DNA of 64,000 nt from Finegoldia magna ATCC 53516 (lineage in GTDB: Bacteria; Bacillota; Clostridia; Tissierellales; Peptoniphilaceae), in NCBI RefSeq assembly GCF_000159695.1, contig NZ_CM000955.1:817473-881472 (forward strand), in the 5' to 3' direction. Under the pieces are notes generated by a model. The model saw only the letters and a program-made list of their open reading frames with translations, was not told the origin of the DNA and did not search any database. Positions 34,981 to 43,587 of this stretch are shown here, piece after piece; positions within the stretch are counted from its first letter, which is position 1, and the number at the start of each line of letters is the position of its first letter. A program made the translations under genes and the position numbers.

Positions 34981-36525
34981 TTATTTAGATAATTTTGATG
35001 TAAGTATAACCTCAGCGGCCTTCAATCCGTCGATAGCGCTTGACACGATTCCCCCAGAATATCCACTACCTTCGCCTATAACATACAAATTATCAACATT
35101 TTCGCTTCTTAACAAATCGTCACGATCCATTCTCACTGCGCACGATGTTCTCGTTTCAACGCCTGTAAGTATCGCATCATCCATTGAAAAACCGTGGAGT
35201 TTTTTGTCCATCATTTTTATCGCAGTTTTGATGTAATTTGTAACGTGTTCTGGGTAAATATCGTTCAAATTGCTCAAAACATATCCCGGTTTCACAGTTG
35301 GTTTAACTTCTCCGATTTTTTCAGATTTTTTATCGTCCATAAAATCTTTGACCAATTGAACTGGTGCATTATAATTGGATCCTCCCAATTCAAAAGCTTT
35401 ACGTTCGATTTCTTGTTGAAATCTAATCCCATCCAACAAATTATGACCGTAAGTATTCTCATCTATGCCGCACACAATCGCACTATTTGCGTTTTTGCCG
35501 TCTCTTTTGTGAAAACTCATACCATTGACACACAACTCATTTTCCTCACTGGAAGCATTGATTACATATCCACCTGGACACATACAAAAAGTGTACACTC
35601 CCCTCTTGTTTTCCTCAGAATAAGAAAGCTGATAAGTCGCACTTGGAAGATCTCTGTCGCATTTATATTGTGCAAAATCTATCATTTTTTGTGGGTGCTC
35701 AATCCTAAAACCAACAGCAAAAGGTTTGTTCGTCATTTTGATTTTATCGGCTAGCATCATTGCAGTATCTCTTGAACTATTGCCAAGCGCCAAAACGTAA
35801 CAATCTGATTCAAACTTTTTGTTCTTTGATTTAATTCCAACGCATTTTTCATTTTCGATTTCGACATCGTCGATTAATGTATCGAATTCAAATTCGCAAC
35901 CCATTTTGATAAGGTCATTTCTCATATTCACGATTACTTTTTGCAATTCATCAGTACCGATATGTGGCTTGGAGTCATACATAATTTCACTTGGAGCGCC
36001 GTAGTCCACAAATGTCTTCAAAACTTCTCTGACTCTTTTGTCTTTGGAACGTGCAGTTAATTTCCCGTCAGAAAAAGTTCCAGCTCCACCTTCTCCAAAT
36101 TGCACGTTACTGTTCGTGTTAAGCTTACCAGTATCCAAGAAGTGTTCAATATCATCAACTCTTTTCGATACCTCACTTCCTCTTTCAATGACCTTCACCC
36201 TTGCTCCGTTTTTCGCTAACAAATACGCGCAGAACAATCCCGCAGGACCACTTCCCACAACTGTGACGCTTTTTGAATTATCGACATCTTCTAATCTAAA
36301 ATCTTCCTCATGATATTTCTCACAATTTTTGATTGATTTTATCTTTTTATCGGACAAATCGACATCTACGATAACTTGATAATTGAACAAAATTCCCTTT
36401 CTAGCATCGATGGATTTTCTGTAAATTTCGTAATCGAAATTTTTCATTCCAATCATCTTCGCGATTTTTTTCTTCAATTCGTTCTCATCGTCATTTTTCA
36501 ATTTTATATTTCTAATAATAATCAT
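34981..36525 (-). CDS. FAD-dependent dehydrogenase, COG2509 type
   Basis: 514 residues. A small N-terminal domain of about 85 residues is followed by a Rossmann fold with GSGPAGLFCAYLLAKNGA (about 91-108) and an FAD segment NVQFGEGGAGTFSDGKL. The C-terminal end has VIGEGSGYSGGI and a conserved CAVRMDR. This is a widely conserved bacterial flavoprotein family without an assigned reaction. A -10 TATAAT is at 36554-36559. Confidence 0.85.
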   Translation of the reverse strand: MIIIRNIKLKNDDENELKKKIAKMIGMKNFDYEIYRKSIDARKGILFNYQVIVDVDLSDKKIKSIKNCEKYHEEDFRLEDVDNSKSVTVVGSGPAGLFCAYLLAKNGARVKVIERGSEVSKRVDDIEHFLDTGKLNTNSNVQFGEGGAGTFSDGKLTARSKDKRVREVLKTFVDYGAPSEIMYDSKPHIGTDELQKVIVNMRNDLIKMGCEFEFDTLIDDVEIENEKCVGIKSKNKKFESDCYVLALGNSSRDTAMMLADKIKMTNKPFAVGFRIEHPQKMIDFAQYKCDRDLPSATYQLSYSEENKRGVYTFCMCPGGYVINASSEENELCVNGMSFHKRDGKNANSAIVCGIDENTYGHNLLDGIRFQQEIERKAFELGGSNYNAPVQLVKDFMDDKKSEKIGEVKPTVKPGYVLSNLNDIYPEHVTNYIKTAIKMMDKKLHGFSMDDAILTGVETRTSCAVRMDRDDLLRSENVDNLYVIGEGSGYSGGIVSSAIDGLKAAEVILTSKLSK

Positions 36526-36592
36526 ATTTTTCTCTCTTTCGTTTGCTACTTGTATTATATCATTATTTAAATAGAAATATTGATTGCTCTTA

Positions 36593-36617
36593 CATTAGGT
36601 ATTTTAAAATCCTAATG
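36593..36617. repeat. Palindrome upstream of the FAD dehydrogenase
   Basis: CATTAGG (36593-36599) and CCTAATG (36611-36617) flank an AT-rich centre that is itself palindromic (ATTTTAAAAT). It lies upstream of the promoter and may be a regulator site. Confidence 0.35.
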
Positions 36618-36661
36618 CTAAGAATATCATACGGAAAAAATTGACTTGATTTCAAATCGAA

Positions 36662-36719
36662 AAAATCCGGCTAAAATCGCACTGTTTGAGCGACGGCGAG
36701 TTTGCGATTTTAGGATTTT
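36662..36719. repeat. Large hairpin with GC-rich loop
   Basis: TAAAATCGCA (36672-36681) pairs with TGCGATTTTA (36703-36712); AAATCC and GGATTT extend the stem outside a 3-nt bulge. The 21-nt loop is much more GC-rich than the surroundings (GAGCGACGGCGAG). It resembles dispersed intergenic hairpins of Firmicutes. Confidence 0.5.
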
Positions 36720-36790
36720 GAGATTTAGAAATCTACAATTTTTGGAGTCTAGATATTCGTGCATTAGATTTTTAAAATTAAATTAAAAAA

Positions 36791-36799
36791 GCCGCCTAC
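36791..36799 (-). terminator. Distal arm of terminator split by IS3 copy 2
   Basis: GCCGCCTAC here pairs with GTAGACAGC at 38289-38297 beyond the IS. Joined through one CGAA they form a 9-bp stem with a tetraloop and a T-run on the minus strand, the terminator of the gene ending at 38305. Confidence 0.8.
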
Positions 36800-36842
36800 C
36801 GAATGACCTGAACCCGTAAACACGGAATAATTTAATAATATT

Positions 36843-37760
36843 TTAAGCGGAATGTAATCTGTACATGACAGGGGACATTCCGTTTAATTTTGTTTTAATT
36901 CTATCCTCATTGTACCATTTAATATATCTTTCGATCTCATTAACTAATTCATCATAACTTTTAAATTCCACACCATAATACATTTCTTGTTTCAATATTC
37001 CAAAGAAGTTCTCCATTGGAGAATTGTCTAGACAATTTCCTTTTCTTGACATGCTTTGTGTAATTTTCAATTTTTCTAACTTATTTGTCCAAGTACTATG
37101 TTGATAATGAAATCCTTGGTCTGAGTGTATTATTAGTTTACTTATATCTTTTGTTTTATTTATTGCTTTTTCTAACATTGTATTGGTTAATTTAGTTGTT
37201 GGATGATTGCTTAATGTATAGCTAATTATTTCGCTGTTGTATAGGTCTAGTATTGGTGATAGATAGAGTTTTTCTTCTTTGCCTCTCAATCTAAATTCTG
37301 TTACATCTGTTAACCATAATTGATTTGGTTTAGTAGCGCTAAATTGTCTTCTTACTACATTATCTGCTACTTTTCCTATTTGTCCTTTGTATGATGAATA
37401 TTTTCTTGATCTAGTTTTGAATTTAGTACATAGCAAGGATTCTTCTCTCATTATTTTTAATACTCTTTTATGGTTGATATTAAAGCCTTTATTTTTTAAT
37501 ACCATAGTTACTCTTCTGTAGCCATATCTACCTTTTGATTCATCTACTATGGTTTTAATTTCATTTTTAACTTCTTTGTCTTTGTCTGTTGGATTTTCTA
37601 ATTTTATCTTCCATTCATAGTAGGATGATTTAGGTAACTTAGCTATTTCTATCCATTCACTTACCTTGCTTTTTGGATATTCTTTTTGTAGTTTGAGGAT
37701 TATCTTTGTCTTTTCCTTGCTTCTGCTTCCTCTTCCAGTAGCAAGGCTTGTAGCTTTTTT
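36843..37760 (-). CDS. IS3 OrfB, copy 2
   Basis: Catalytic part of the transposase, in -1 phase from the slippery A-run at 37754-37760. The DDE core is intact. It differs from copy 1 by Lys in VLKIMRE where copies 1 and 3 have Arg. Confidence 0.9.
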   Translation of the reverse strand, partial: KKATSLATGRGSRSKEKTKIILKLQKEYPKSKVSEWIEIAKLPKSSYYEWKIKLENPTDKDKEVKNEIKTIVDESKGRYGYRRVTMVLKNKGFNINHKRVLKIMREESLLCTKFKTRSRKYSSYKGQIGKVADNVVRRQFSATKPNQLWLTDVTEFRLRGKEEKLYLSPILDLYNSEIISYTLSNHPTTKLTNTMLEKAINKTKDISKLIIHSDQGFHYQHSTWTNKLEKLKITQSMSRKGNCLDNSPMENFFGILKQEMYYGVEFKSYDELVNEIERYIKWYNEDRIKTKLNGMSPVMYRLHSA

Positions 37761-38239
37761 TCGTATATTATCTTCATTTTGAGAAGTCTATTTTCTTCTC
37801 TTAGTCTTATTAATTCTTCCCTTTCACTTTCGTTTATTGGAGTGTTTAGTTTAGACTTTTTATTTGATTTAGTCATATTTTTTCTAGGCCTTCCTCTGTT
37901 ATCTTCAAGCCCAGATAGACCACGTTCTTGATAAGCTTTTTCCCATCTGTATACCATAGATACATTTACAAGATTGAAATGCTCTGCAGTCTCTCTAAGC
38001 GAAGTATTATTGATTTGCCTATATTGTATTACAGATAGCTTAAATTCACTAGTGTAATTATTGTTTTTTAACTTTTTAGATAAGTTATCAAAGCCTCCTG
38101 AATTATATTTATTTATCCAATTTCTCAAAGTTCCATCTGGAATATCATATTTTTTAGCTACCATTTCTCGACCACCCGAATTACCTGATAAGTATTCCTT
38201 CACTAGTTTAATTTTAAATTCTTTTGTGTATTTTGGCAT
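37700..38239 (-). CDS. IS3 OrfA, copy 2
   Basis: 179 residues, identical to copy 1 OrfA: two helix-turn-helix units and a coiled coil. Confidence 0.9.
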   Translation of the reverse strand: MPKYTKEFKIKLVKEYLSGNSGGREMVAKKYDIPDGTLRNWINKYNSGGFDNLSKKLKNNNYTSEFKLSVIQYRQINNTSLRETAEHFNLVNVSMVYRWEKAYQERGLSGLEDNRGRPRKNMTKSNKKSKLNTPINESEREELIRLREENRLLKMKIIYEKKLQALLLEEEAEARKRQR

Positions 38240-38304
38240 ACAAAAACCCCTCCATCCGTATTCCGGATTTTGGGGTTCAGCTCACGAAGTAGACAGCTTT
38301 CATT

Positions 38305-38745
38305 TTATTTTTCTTCAAACATTTCCTCTAATATATCTATCGCATCGTTCACAGCTTGTGGACATTTTCTTTGCATTGTGTTTTCTTGTTCGATTTTTTC
38401 AAGATTTTCTGCTATATTATCTCCCAATATTTCTTCACAAATTATCGTGGATTGTTTTTCTTTGAATTTGGTATCGAATTCGAACATTTTTTTCACTAGT
38501 TCGACTTTCTTTTCACCTTCATTTGGCTTTGAATGGCCGTATTTGATTCCCAAAACCATGTAGGCACCAGTTACTACTCCACAAGTCATTCCCTTGTACA
38601 TTCCACCTGTAAATGGTGATGCTATTTTTGTAACAAGTTCCTTGTCTACTCCCAAATCATCTGCAAAATATCTCAATACAACTTGCGCACAATCAATTCC
38701 TTCTGTAAATTGTTGCCAGATTTCTTCATTAGTTAATTTACTCAT
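38305..38745 (-). CDS. C-GCAxxG-C-C family redox protein
   Basis: 146 residues from the ATG at 38745, which overlaps the radical SAM stop by 8 nt and has GGAGGTG upstream; a longer frame with an upstream start lies inside that gene and is not needed. The pattern DCAQ, then GGMYKGMTCGVVTGAYMVLG, then a later Cys (near IICEE) and KCPQ fits the C-GCAxxG-C-C family of small Cys-rich proteins found beside redox enzymes. Last gene of the arsenosugar-type operon. Confidence 0.7.
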   Translation of the reverse strand: MSKLTNEEIWQQFTEGIDCAQVVLRYFADDLGVDKELVTKIASPFTGGMYKGMTCGVVTGAYMVLGIKYGHSKPNEGEKKVELVKKMFEFDTKFKEKQSTIICEEILGDNIAENLEKIEQENTMQRKCPQAVNDAIDILEEMFEEK

Positions 38746-39658
38746 CCAATGCACCTCCACAACTTGAGCCACTTCCTGCAGTACATCCGTAGCAGTAATC
38801 TTTCCACACGATTTCTCTGGACAAATCCTTCACATCGATTAAATCTTTGATGTTTTGGTAGTCTTTCATTGGTACTTTTTCTGCTAAGTGGAAGTCGCAA
38901 TCGTGAAGATTCCCCAAACTATCCACAGAAATTTGGAATCTGCACATTATATTTTCGCAAGTTTCTTCGTTGTAGTTATCTTCCAATAATTTCATGTAAT
39001 CTTCGTATTCGCCTTTTTCGATTAGGAAATCTCTGAAATATCCAATAGGCATGTTAGTAATTGTAAACAAATTATTGAACACAATATCTTTCTTTTTCAA
39101 TTCACGTTCATAATCAGATTGAAGATTGGATTGTTCTGGTGGCAAAAATCCTCCAAGCGGATTGTAAACCAAGTCCAATTCTTTTTCAGTTCCATATCCC
39201 ATTTCGTTAAGTCTCTTCAAATTAGCGATGACTTTGTCGTAAACTCCGTCACCTCTTTGGCTGTCTACGTTATCTTGTGTATAACAAGGAAGAGATACTA
39301 TGATTTTGATTTTTTCTTTGTCAAATAAATCCATTAATTCTTTGTTTTTTTCGATATCTGTGGCATTCGTTCTAATAATAAGTTCGTCCGCTCTTTTCAA
39401 ACATTCCTTCATAAACCACACGATTTCTGGATGTGTTGTTGGTTCTCCCCCTGTAATATCCACAGTTTTCATCTTGTGGTTATCCAAAAACTTCAAGCAA
39501 TCTTCCATAGTTTCCTTGCTCATTTCTAGATTTTCGCTGTTTTTCATAACATGGCAGTGTTTACAACGCAAATTACATTTTTCAGTAATGTTTAATTGTA
39601 GTGTTGTGATATCGCCAGTTTTCTTAAATCGTTCTGGAATTCTGTCTTCGAATCTCAT
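38738..39658 (-). CDS. ArsS-like radical SAM protein
   Basis: 306 residues. The radical SAM cluster motif is CNLRCKHC (29-36). The C-terminal DUF3641-like part has NPLGGFLPPEQ, CRFQISVDSLGNLHDCDF and the Cys-rich end YCYGCTAGSGSSCGG, which together match the ArsS family named for arsenosugar synthesis. Some family members carry Sec; here these positions read as Cys codons. It sits with two TIGR04282/TIGR04283-type glycosyltransferases, the usual ArsS partners, but no arsenite methyltransferase ArsM is nearby. The real product is therefore uncertain. Confidence 0.82.
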   Translation of the reverse strand: MRFEDRIPERFKKTGDITTLQLNITEKCNLRCKHCHVMKNSENLEMSKETMEDCLKFLDNHKMKTVDITGGEPTTHPEIVWFMKECLKRADELIIRTNATDIEKNKELMDLFDKEKIKIIVSLPCYTQDNVDSQRGDGVYDKVIANLKRLNEMGYGTEKELDLVYNPLGGFLPPEQSNLQSDYERELKKKDIVFNNLFTITNMPIGYFRDFLIEKGEYEDYMKLLEDNYNEETCENIMCRFQISVDSLGNLHDCDFHLAEKVPMKDYQNIKDLIDVKDLSREIVWKDYCYGCTAGSGSSCGGALDE

Positions 39659-40602
39659 TTTCTCCCCCTAAATTTTCCTTTTAATGCATTTTTGAAAAAG
39701 CTTGGATCGCATTTTTCATCTATACCAACCATTTTACTTACAAAATGGTGTACTTCATTATTCGCCACAAACTTGGATGAACAAGTTGCACAATAAGTAT
39801 ACATTTTTTCATTTTTGATGGAATTTTGCATTTGAGTTGCGATTTCTTTTTCGCTTTTTCCTGCAATTCCACCAGCTCCACAGCAGTTTGTGCTTATGTA
39901 TTTATTGTTGAATCCTTTAATATGTCTCTTGATTTCTTCAAATATTATATGATTGTATCTGTCAGAACATGGGAAGAACACATTTACTTCCTCGTCGATA
40001 TCTTGAATCATATTTCTTTCTTCAAGCCATTTAAAAATCGTGATGACTTCTACCGACAAATTTTTGTAGAATTTGTGGAAACAGTTTGGACACACGCACA
40101 CAATTCTTTCGACTTCCTTGTCCTTGAGTTCCTTTTCAAATCTTTCCATGTAATTACTTTCAAATCCCGTATAATCACTTGGAAGATTGCAACAATCTAT
40201 TGAATAATCAAATCCTTCTTTGTTAAATAATTCCATTAAATACTTTGTAGTATCCGGATAAAACGCTGGGAAATTACAGCCCAAATACAACAAATCTTTT
40301 GTTTTTCTGTCGGATTTGTTTTTGAAGAAATAATTTTCTTTTTGTTTTTTAACTGATTCGAACTTTGGATTTGCTTTTCTGTGAATAAGTGAAATCTTTT
40401 TTCCATCCAAATCCACTGGACACACTGCCTCACATTTCTGACACAAGAAACAAGAAAAAGCCAAGTCTTGTCTGTCTGCAAAATCTTTTAAGTTAATCTT
40501 GTATTTAGTCAAAAACGGACAACATTTTGTGCATTTACCACAGTCAATGCACTTATCTTTTACTTCTTGTAAGTAATCATTTGTACTTTTGTTTGATATC
40601 AT
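39655..40602 (-). CDS. Fe-S oxidoreductase with two [4Fe-4S] and CCG domains
   Basis: 315 residues. Two ferredoxin motifs, CIDCGKCTKCCP (18-29) and CFLCQKCEAVCP (near 51-62), precede a CCG-domain-like region with CCNLPSDYTG and CCGAGG (about residue 241), as in heterodisulfide reductase D or GlpC. It likely passes electrons to the adjacent radical SAM enzyme. It overlaps neighbours by 4 and 26 nt. Confidence 0.82.
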   Translation of the reverse strand: MISNKSTNDYLQEVKDKCIDCGKCTKCCPFLTKYKINLKDFADRQDLAFSCFLCQKCEAVCPVDLDGKKISLIHRKANPKFESVKKQKENYFFKNKSDRKTKDLLYLGCNFPAFYPDTTKYLMELFNKEGFDYSIDCCNLPSDYTGFESNYMERFEKELKDKEVERIVCVCPNCFHKFYKNLSVEVITIFKWLEERNMIQDIDEEVNVFFPCSDRYNHIIFEEIKRHIKGFNNKYISTNCCGAGGIAGKSEKEIATQMQNSIKNEKMYTYCATCSSKFVANNEVHHFVSKMVGIDEKCDPSFFKNALKGKFRGRK

Positions 40603-41239
40603 CTACGCTTTCCCCCTTGCGATACATATATTGGCATTTTTGCATCATCCACATAGTCCTAAAAGGACCATTTTTTTGAAATCTACGCGATGAAGAATAT
40701 ATCCTCATTTTTGAAAGGAAGATTTTGTATCCTTTTTTCTTAACCCTAATCGAAAAATCGTAATCTTCCATTAAATCTATGTTTTTAAATCCACCCATCT
40801 CGTCGTAAAACTCTCTCGTGAAAAACATCCCCTGATCACCAAAAGCGATGTTTCTTTGTCTGACACGATTGCTTGAATTAAATGCGACAATTTGCATTAT
40901 AAACTGTTTTGGAACAAACGAAATACTGAAACAACCCATTTTATAATTTTGTAAAACTGATTTGATTTCTGCTTTTGGATTTTCCTTGAAAAAAGTATCC
41001 GCGTGAAGAATCAAAATTATTTCCCCGTTTGAATTTGCAATTCCATTTATAATTTGATTACCACGACCTTTGGCACTTTTGATAGGATTATATCCTCTGG
41101 ATTTTATTTTTTCAAACGTATCTTCATCGCCACTTACGCTGAAAATCACCTCGAACTCATCATCAAAAACATCCAAACGATCGATGAACCTGTCGATTTT
41201 GTCAGATTCATTATACACTGGCACTATTACTGAAATCAT
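40577..41239 (-). CDS. Family 2 glycosyltransferase, TIGR04283 type
   Basis: 220 residues. GT-A fold with VIVPVYNESDKI (4-15), an HADT metal motif (LILHADTFF, near 78-86), GDQGMFF and MEDYDFSIR. This subgroup is named after arsenosugar clusters. It may build the sugar moiety of the final product. It overlaps the genes on both sides. Confidence 0.82.
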   Translation of the reverse strand: MISVIVPVYNESDKIDRFIDRLDVFDDEFEVIFSVSGDEDTFEKIKSRGYNPIKSAKGRGNQIINGIANSNGEIILILHADTFFKENPKAEIKSVLQNYKMGCFSISFVPKQFIMQIVAFNSSNRVRQRNIAFGDQGMFFTREFYDEMGGFKNIDLMEDYDFSIRVKKKGYKIFLSKMRIYSSSRRFQKNGPFRTMWMMQKCQYMYRKGESVDDIKQKYK

Positions 41240-42692
41240 TCGCTTTTATAAACTCCCATATATTATCCAAAAATTCATCAGACAAATATGCTTTTATCTT
41301 TTCAAAGGTAAATCCACAATCTCTATTCTCATCCACGTATTGAGTATATGCCATTGAACACCAAGTTATTCCTCTTAGACATGTAAACAGCAAATATTTT
41401 ACGAATTTTTTCCTATCAACTTTTATTTTTGATAATTTGTCGTATTCATTTAAGAAATCATCTATTGTGTCCATATCAAATATTACATCTGTTTTCCAAA
41501 AAGTCGTCGTTGGTGCCAAAAAATGCGCTAAATCTTGTTCACGCTCTCCTATAATCGGTTTTTCCCAATCTATAATATAAGATTTTTCATCAATTATAAA
41601 ATTTTTATTATTGAGTTCAGTATTGATAAGACATGGATTTTCAAGTGTAGAATCAAGCCCCAAATTTTTGATGTATTTTAGCATATTCGAAATCTTTTCT
41701 TCAGTTGCATTGTTTTTCTTCTCCCATTTTTGATAATGAGAAAACATCTGTGTAAATTCGTCGAACATCATATTAAAAGGACTGCCTGCTTTTATAAAAT
41801 CTTGTCCTGTCACATCTAATGAGTGGATTTGTGAAAGCAAATATGCTGCGATTTTTAAATCAGTATGATAATCCAAATCTCTTCCTATCAAATACTCTTC
41901 AGTAAGATAAGAAATCCCTGATAATTTATCCTTTTTCAAATCGTAAACTTTAGCTGTAACATTTGATTTTTCTAAAAATTTGAGGGCATTGTATTCATAT
42001 TCAATTTGATTATCCAAATGCATTTGTGATCCACGCGCAATTCTTATCAAATAATCATCATCTATCAGATAATTCGAATTGTACTCGCCTTTACCAAGTA
42101 ATTTCACATTTTCAGATTTGGATATGTATTTTACTAAATCAATATCTGTGTCAATATCGTGGGTTTCTTTCAGTTTATAATAAGTTAAATCATGTTCAAT
42201 TAAACTATTTTCCAAATCGTTTTCTACATTTGGATTGGAGTATTTTTTGTTTTCAAACAAAACATCGTGTGATTTTTTCATTCCAATCAAACTGTATCCA
42301 CCATCTTCAGTTGGGCTGAACACAACATCATTGGTGTTTAATTTGTCAAAAGCTTCATCGAAAATCTCACTATCAAAATCAATGATGTCTGATCCTATTA
42401 AAATAACCTTAGAATATCCACATGACAAAACTTCTTTTATCGAATTATTCATCCTTTGACCGATATCATCTCCCGTTTGTCTGATACAATCATAAGGAGA
42501 ATTCTTAGTATAATCCTCAAATAATTCATCTGGCGTTAGAGATAAGAAAACTCTGTAATTTTTGATAATATTTACGTTTTTTTCAATCAAATTGCCGCTG
42601 AATTTTATTCTTTCATTTTCTGATAAAAGAGTCGATAATCTAGTTTTGGAATTTTTATTTGGAATTTTGGTCATTAAAATTACTGCGTTCAT
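41211..42692 (-). CDS. TIGR04282-type transferase fused to a kinase-like (APH) domain
   Basis: 493 residues with two parts. Residues 1 to about 195 are a DUF2064/TIGR04282 nucleotidyl- or glycosyltransferase (MTKIPNKNSKTRL, IGSDIIDF, SPTEDGGYSLIG). Residues about 200-493 resemble aminoglycoside or choline phosphotransferases: a lipid-kinase-like N-lobe, then NTELNNKNF where the usual catalytic motif is HGDLHPGN, then IIDWEKP. His is replaced by Asn and the catalytic Asp by Glu, so the activity may differ. First gene of a five-gene coupled operon. AGGAGATAAA precedes the ATG. Confidence 0.78.
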   Translation of the reverse strand: MNAVILMTKIPNKNSKTRLSTLLSENERIKFSGNLIEKNVNIIKNYRVFLSLTPDELFEDYTKNSPYDCIRQTGDDIGQRMNNSIKEVLSCGYSKVILIGSDIIDFDSEIFDEAFDKLNTNDVVFSPTEDGGYSLIGMKKSHDVLFENKKYSNPNVENDLENSLIEHDLTYYKLKETHDIDTDIDLVKYISKSENVKLLGKGEYNSNYLIDDDYLIRIARGSQMHLDNQIEYEYNALKFLEKSNVTAKVYDLKKDKLSGISYLTEEYLIGRDLDYHTDLKIAAYLLSQIHSLDVTGQDFIKAGSPFNMMFDEFTQMFSHYQKWEKKNNATEEKISNMLKYIKNLGLDSTLENPCLINTELNNKNFIIDEKSYIIDWEKPIIGEREQDLAHFLAPTTTFWKTDVIFDMDTIDDFLNEYDKLSKIKVDRKKFVKYLLFTCLRGITWCSMAYTQYVDENRDCGFTFEKIKAYLSDEFLDNIWEFIKANDFSNSASV

Positions 42693-42704
42693 TTTATCTC
42701 CTGT

Positions 42705-42734
42705 AAAAAAAGCGACTCACAAATGAGCCGCTTT
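42705..42734 (-). terminator. Terminator between rhodanese gene and ArsS operon
   Basis: AAAGCGACTCA (42709-42719) and TGAGCCGCTTT (42724-42734) form an 11-bp stem with one wobble on the minus strand and a T-run after it. It fills almost the whole gap before the next ATG, so the operon depends on read-through or on a promoter inside the rhodanese gene. Confidence 0.85.
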
Positions 42735-42746
42735 AATTTTAAAAAA

Positions 42747-43505
42747 CTATTTTACTAATTCGTAATCGTGTTCTTTAGTTCCATCTAAAGAGTTGAATAC
42801 GTCTTTGTTTCCTCTGTCGATTAGTTTTTGCGCTAATTGACCAGATTTATTTCCAGAATAGCAATAAGTGTAAACCGGTTTATCTGTAGGAATTTCTGAT
42901 AATCTTGCATCCGCTTCATCTAATGGAATGTTAATTGCATTTTTGATATGACCTGCATCATAATCTTTTTTATCTCTAACATCAACTATTACGTTATTAG
43001 TATCTTCAGAAGCTTTTACTAAATCTTCTGGTAAAATGTTAGCGAATTTAACTAATTTGTATTCAAATTTCTTAACGCCTTCTGCGTTTGTAACATCTTT
43101 GAATCCTTTGTTTACTAAAATTTCAGCAGCTTGTTGGCTCTTTTTACCGCTATTGCAAATTGTAACAACTGCTTTGTCTTTGTAAGCATCCAACTTAGAA
43201 ACTTCTTGTTCGAAAGTGTCGATTGGCATATTGATAGCCCATTTAACATGACCTTGGTCATATTCTTCTTTGCTTCTAACGTCAACAACTAATATAGTTT
43301 CTTTTTTCTTCTTGTCTTGTTCGATTGCTTCAAGGTCAGCGCCTTTCATTTCTTTGATGGCTGCTTTTTCTTCAGTTTTTTCTTCTGTTTTTTCTGCAGG
43401 TTGTTCTGTTTTCTTTTCATTTTCAGCTGGTTTATCTGAATTATTTGAACAACCAGTAAAAGCTATAGCTGATACTAAAGCTAATGTTAATAAAAGTTTT
43501 TTCAC
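42747..43505 (-). CDS. Lipoprotein with two rhodanese domains
   Basis: 252 residues from a GTG start with AGGAGG upstream. Signal peptide with lipobox FTGC (Cys19), then an Asn/Glu/Lys linker (20-52). Two rhodanese domains follow: Cys117 in TICNSGKKS and Cys215 in TYCYSGNKS are the active cysteines. Both sites are intact, so it can carry persulfide or a related sulfane or selenane group on the outer face of the membrane. It lies between the ArsS operon and a NapH-like ferredoxin and TlpA-like protein. Confidence 0.88.
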   Translation of the reverse strand: MKKLLLTLALVSAIAFTGCSNNSDKPAENEKKTEQPAEKTEEKTEEKAAIKEMKGADLEAIEQDKKKKETILVVDVRSKEEYDQGHVKWAINMPIDTFEQEVSKLDAYKDKAVVTICNSGKKSQQAAEILVNKGFKDVTNAEGVKKFEYKLVKFANILPEDLVKASEDTNNVIVDVRDKKDYDAGHIKNAINIPLDEADARLSEIPTDKPVYTYCYSGNKSGQLAQKLIDRGNKDVFNSLDGTKEHDYELVK

Positions 43506-43587
43506 TATAAATTCCTCCTAAAAATCTTTTCGATATAATTGTATCATAAGAGAAATGTAAAACCCAAGCTTTATTTATTGAAATTTT

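Larger units (their letters stand above)
36804..38284 (-). mobile_element. IS3-family (IS150-type) element, copy 2
   Basis: 1481 bp, same ends as copy 1, opposite orientation. A 4-bp duplication CGAA flanks it (36800-36803 and 38285-38288). The only protein difference from copy 1 that I see is one Arg to Lys change in OrfB. Confidence 0.95.

Noticed and set aside
38738..39658. Selenocysteine in the ArsS-like protein
   Set aside because: The C-terminal motif that has Sec in some homologues is encoded by Cys codons here and no in-frame TGA was needed.
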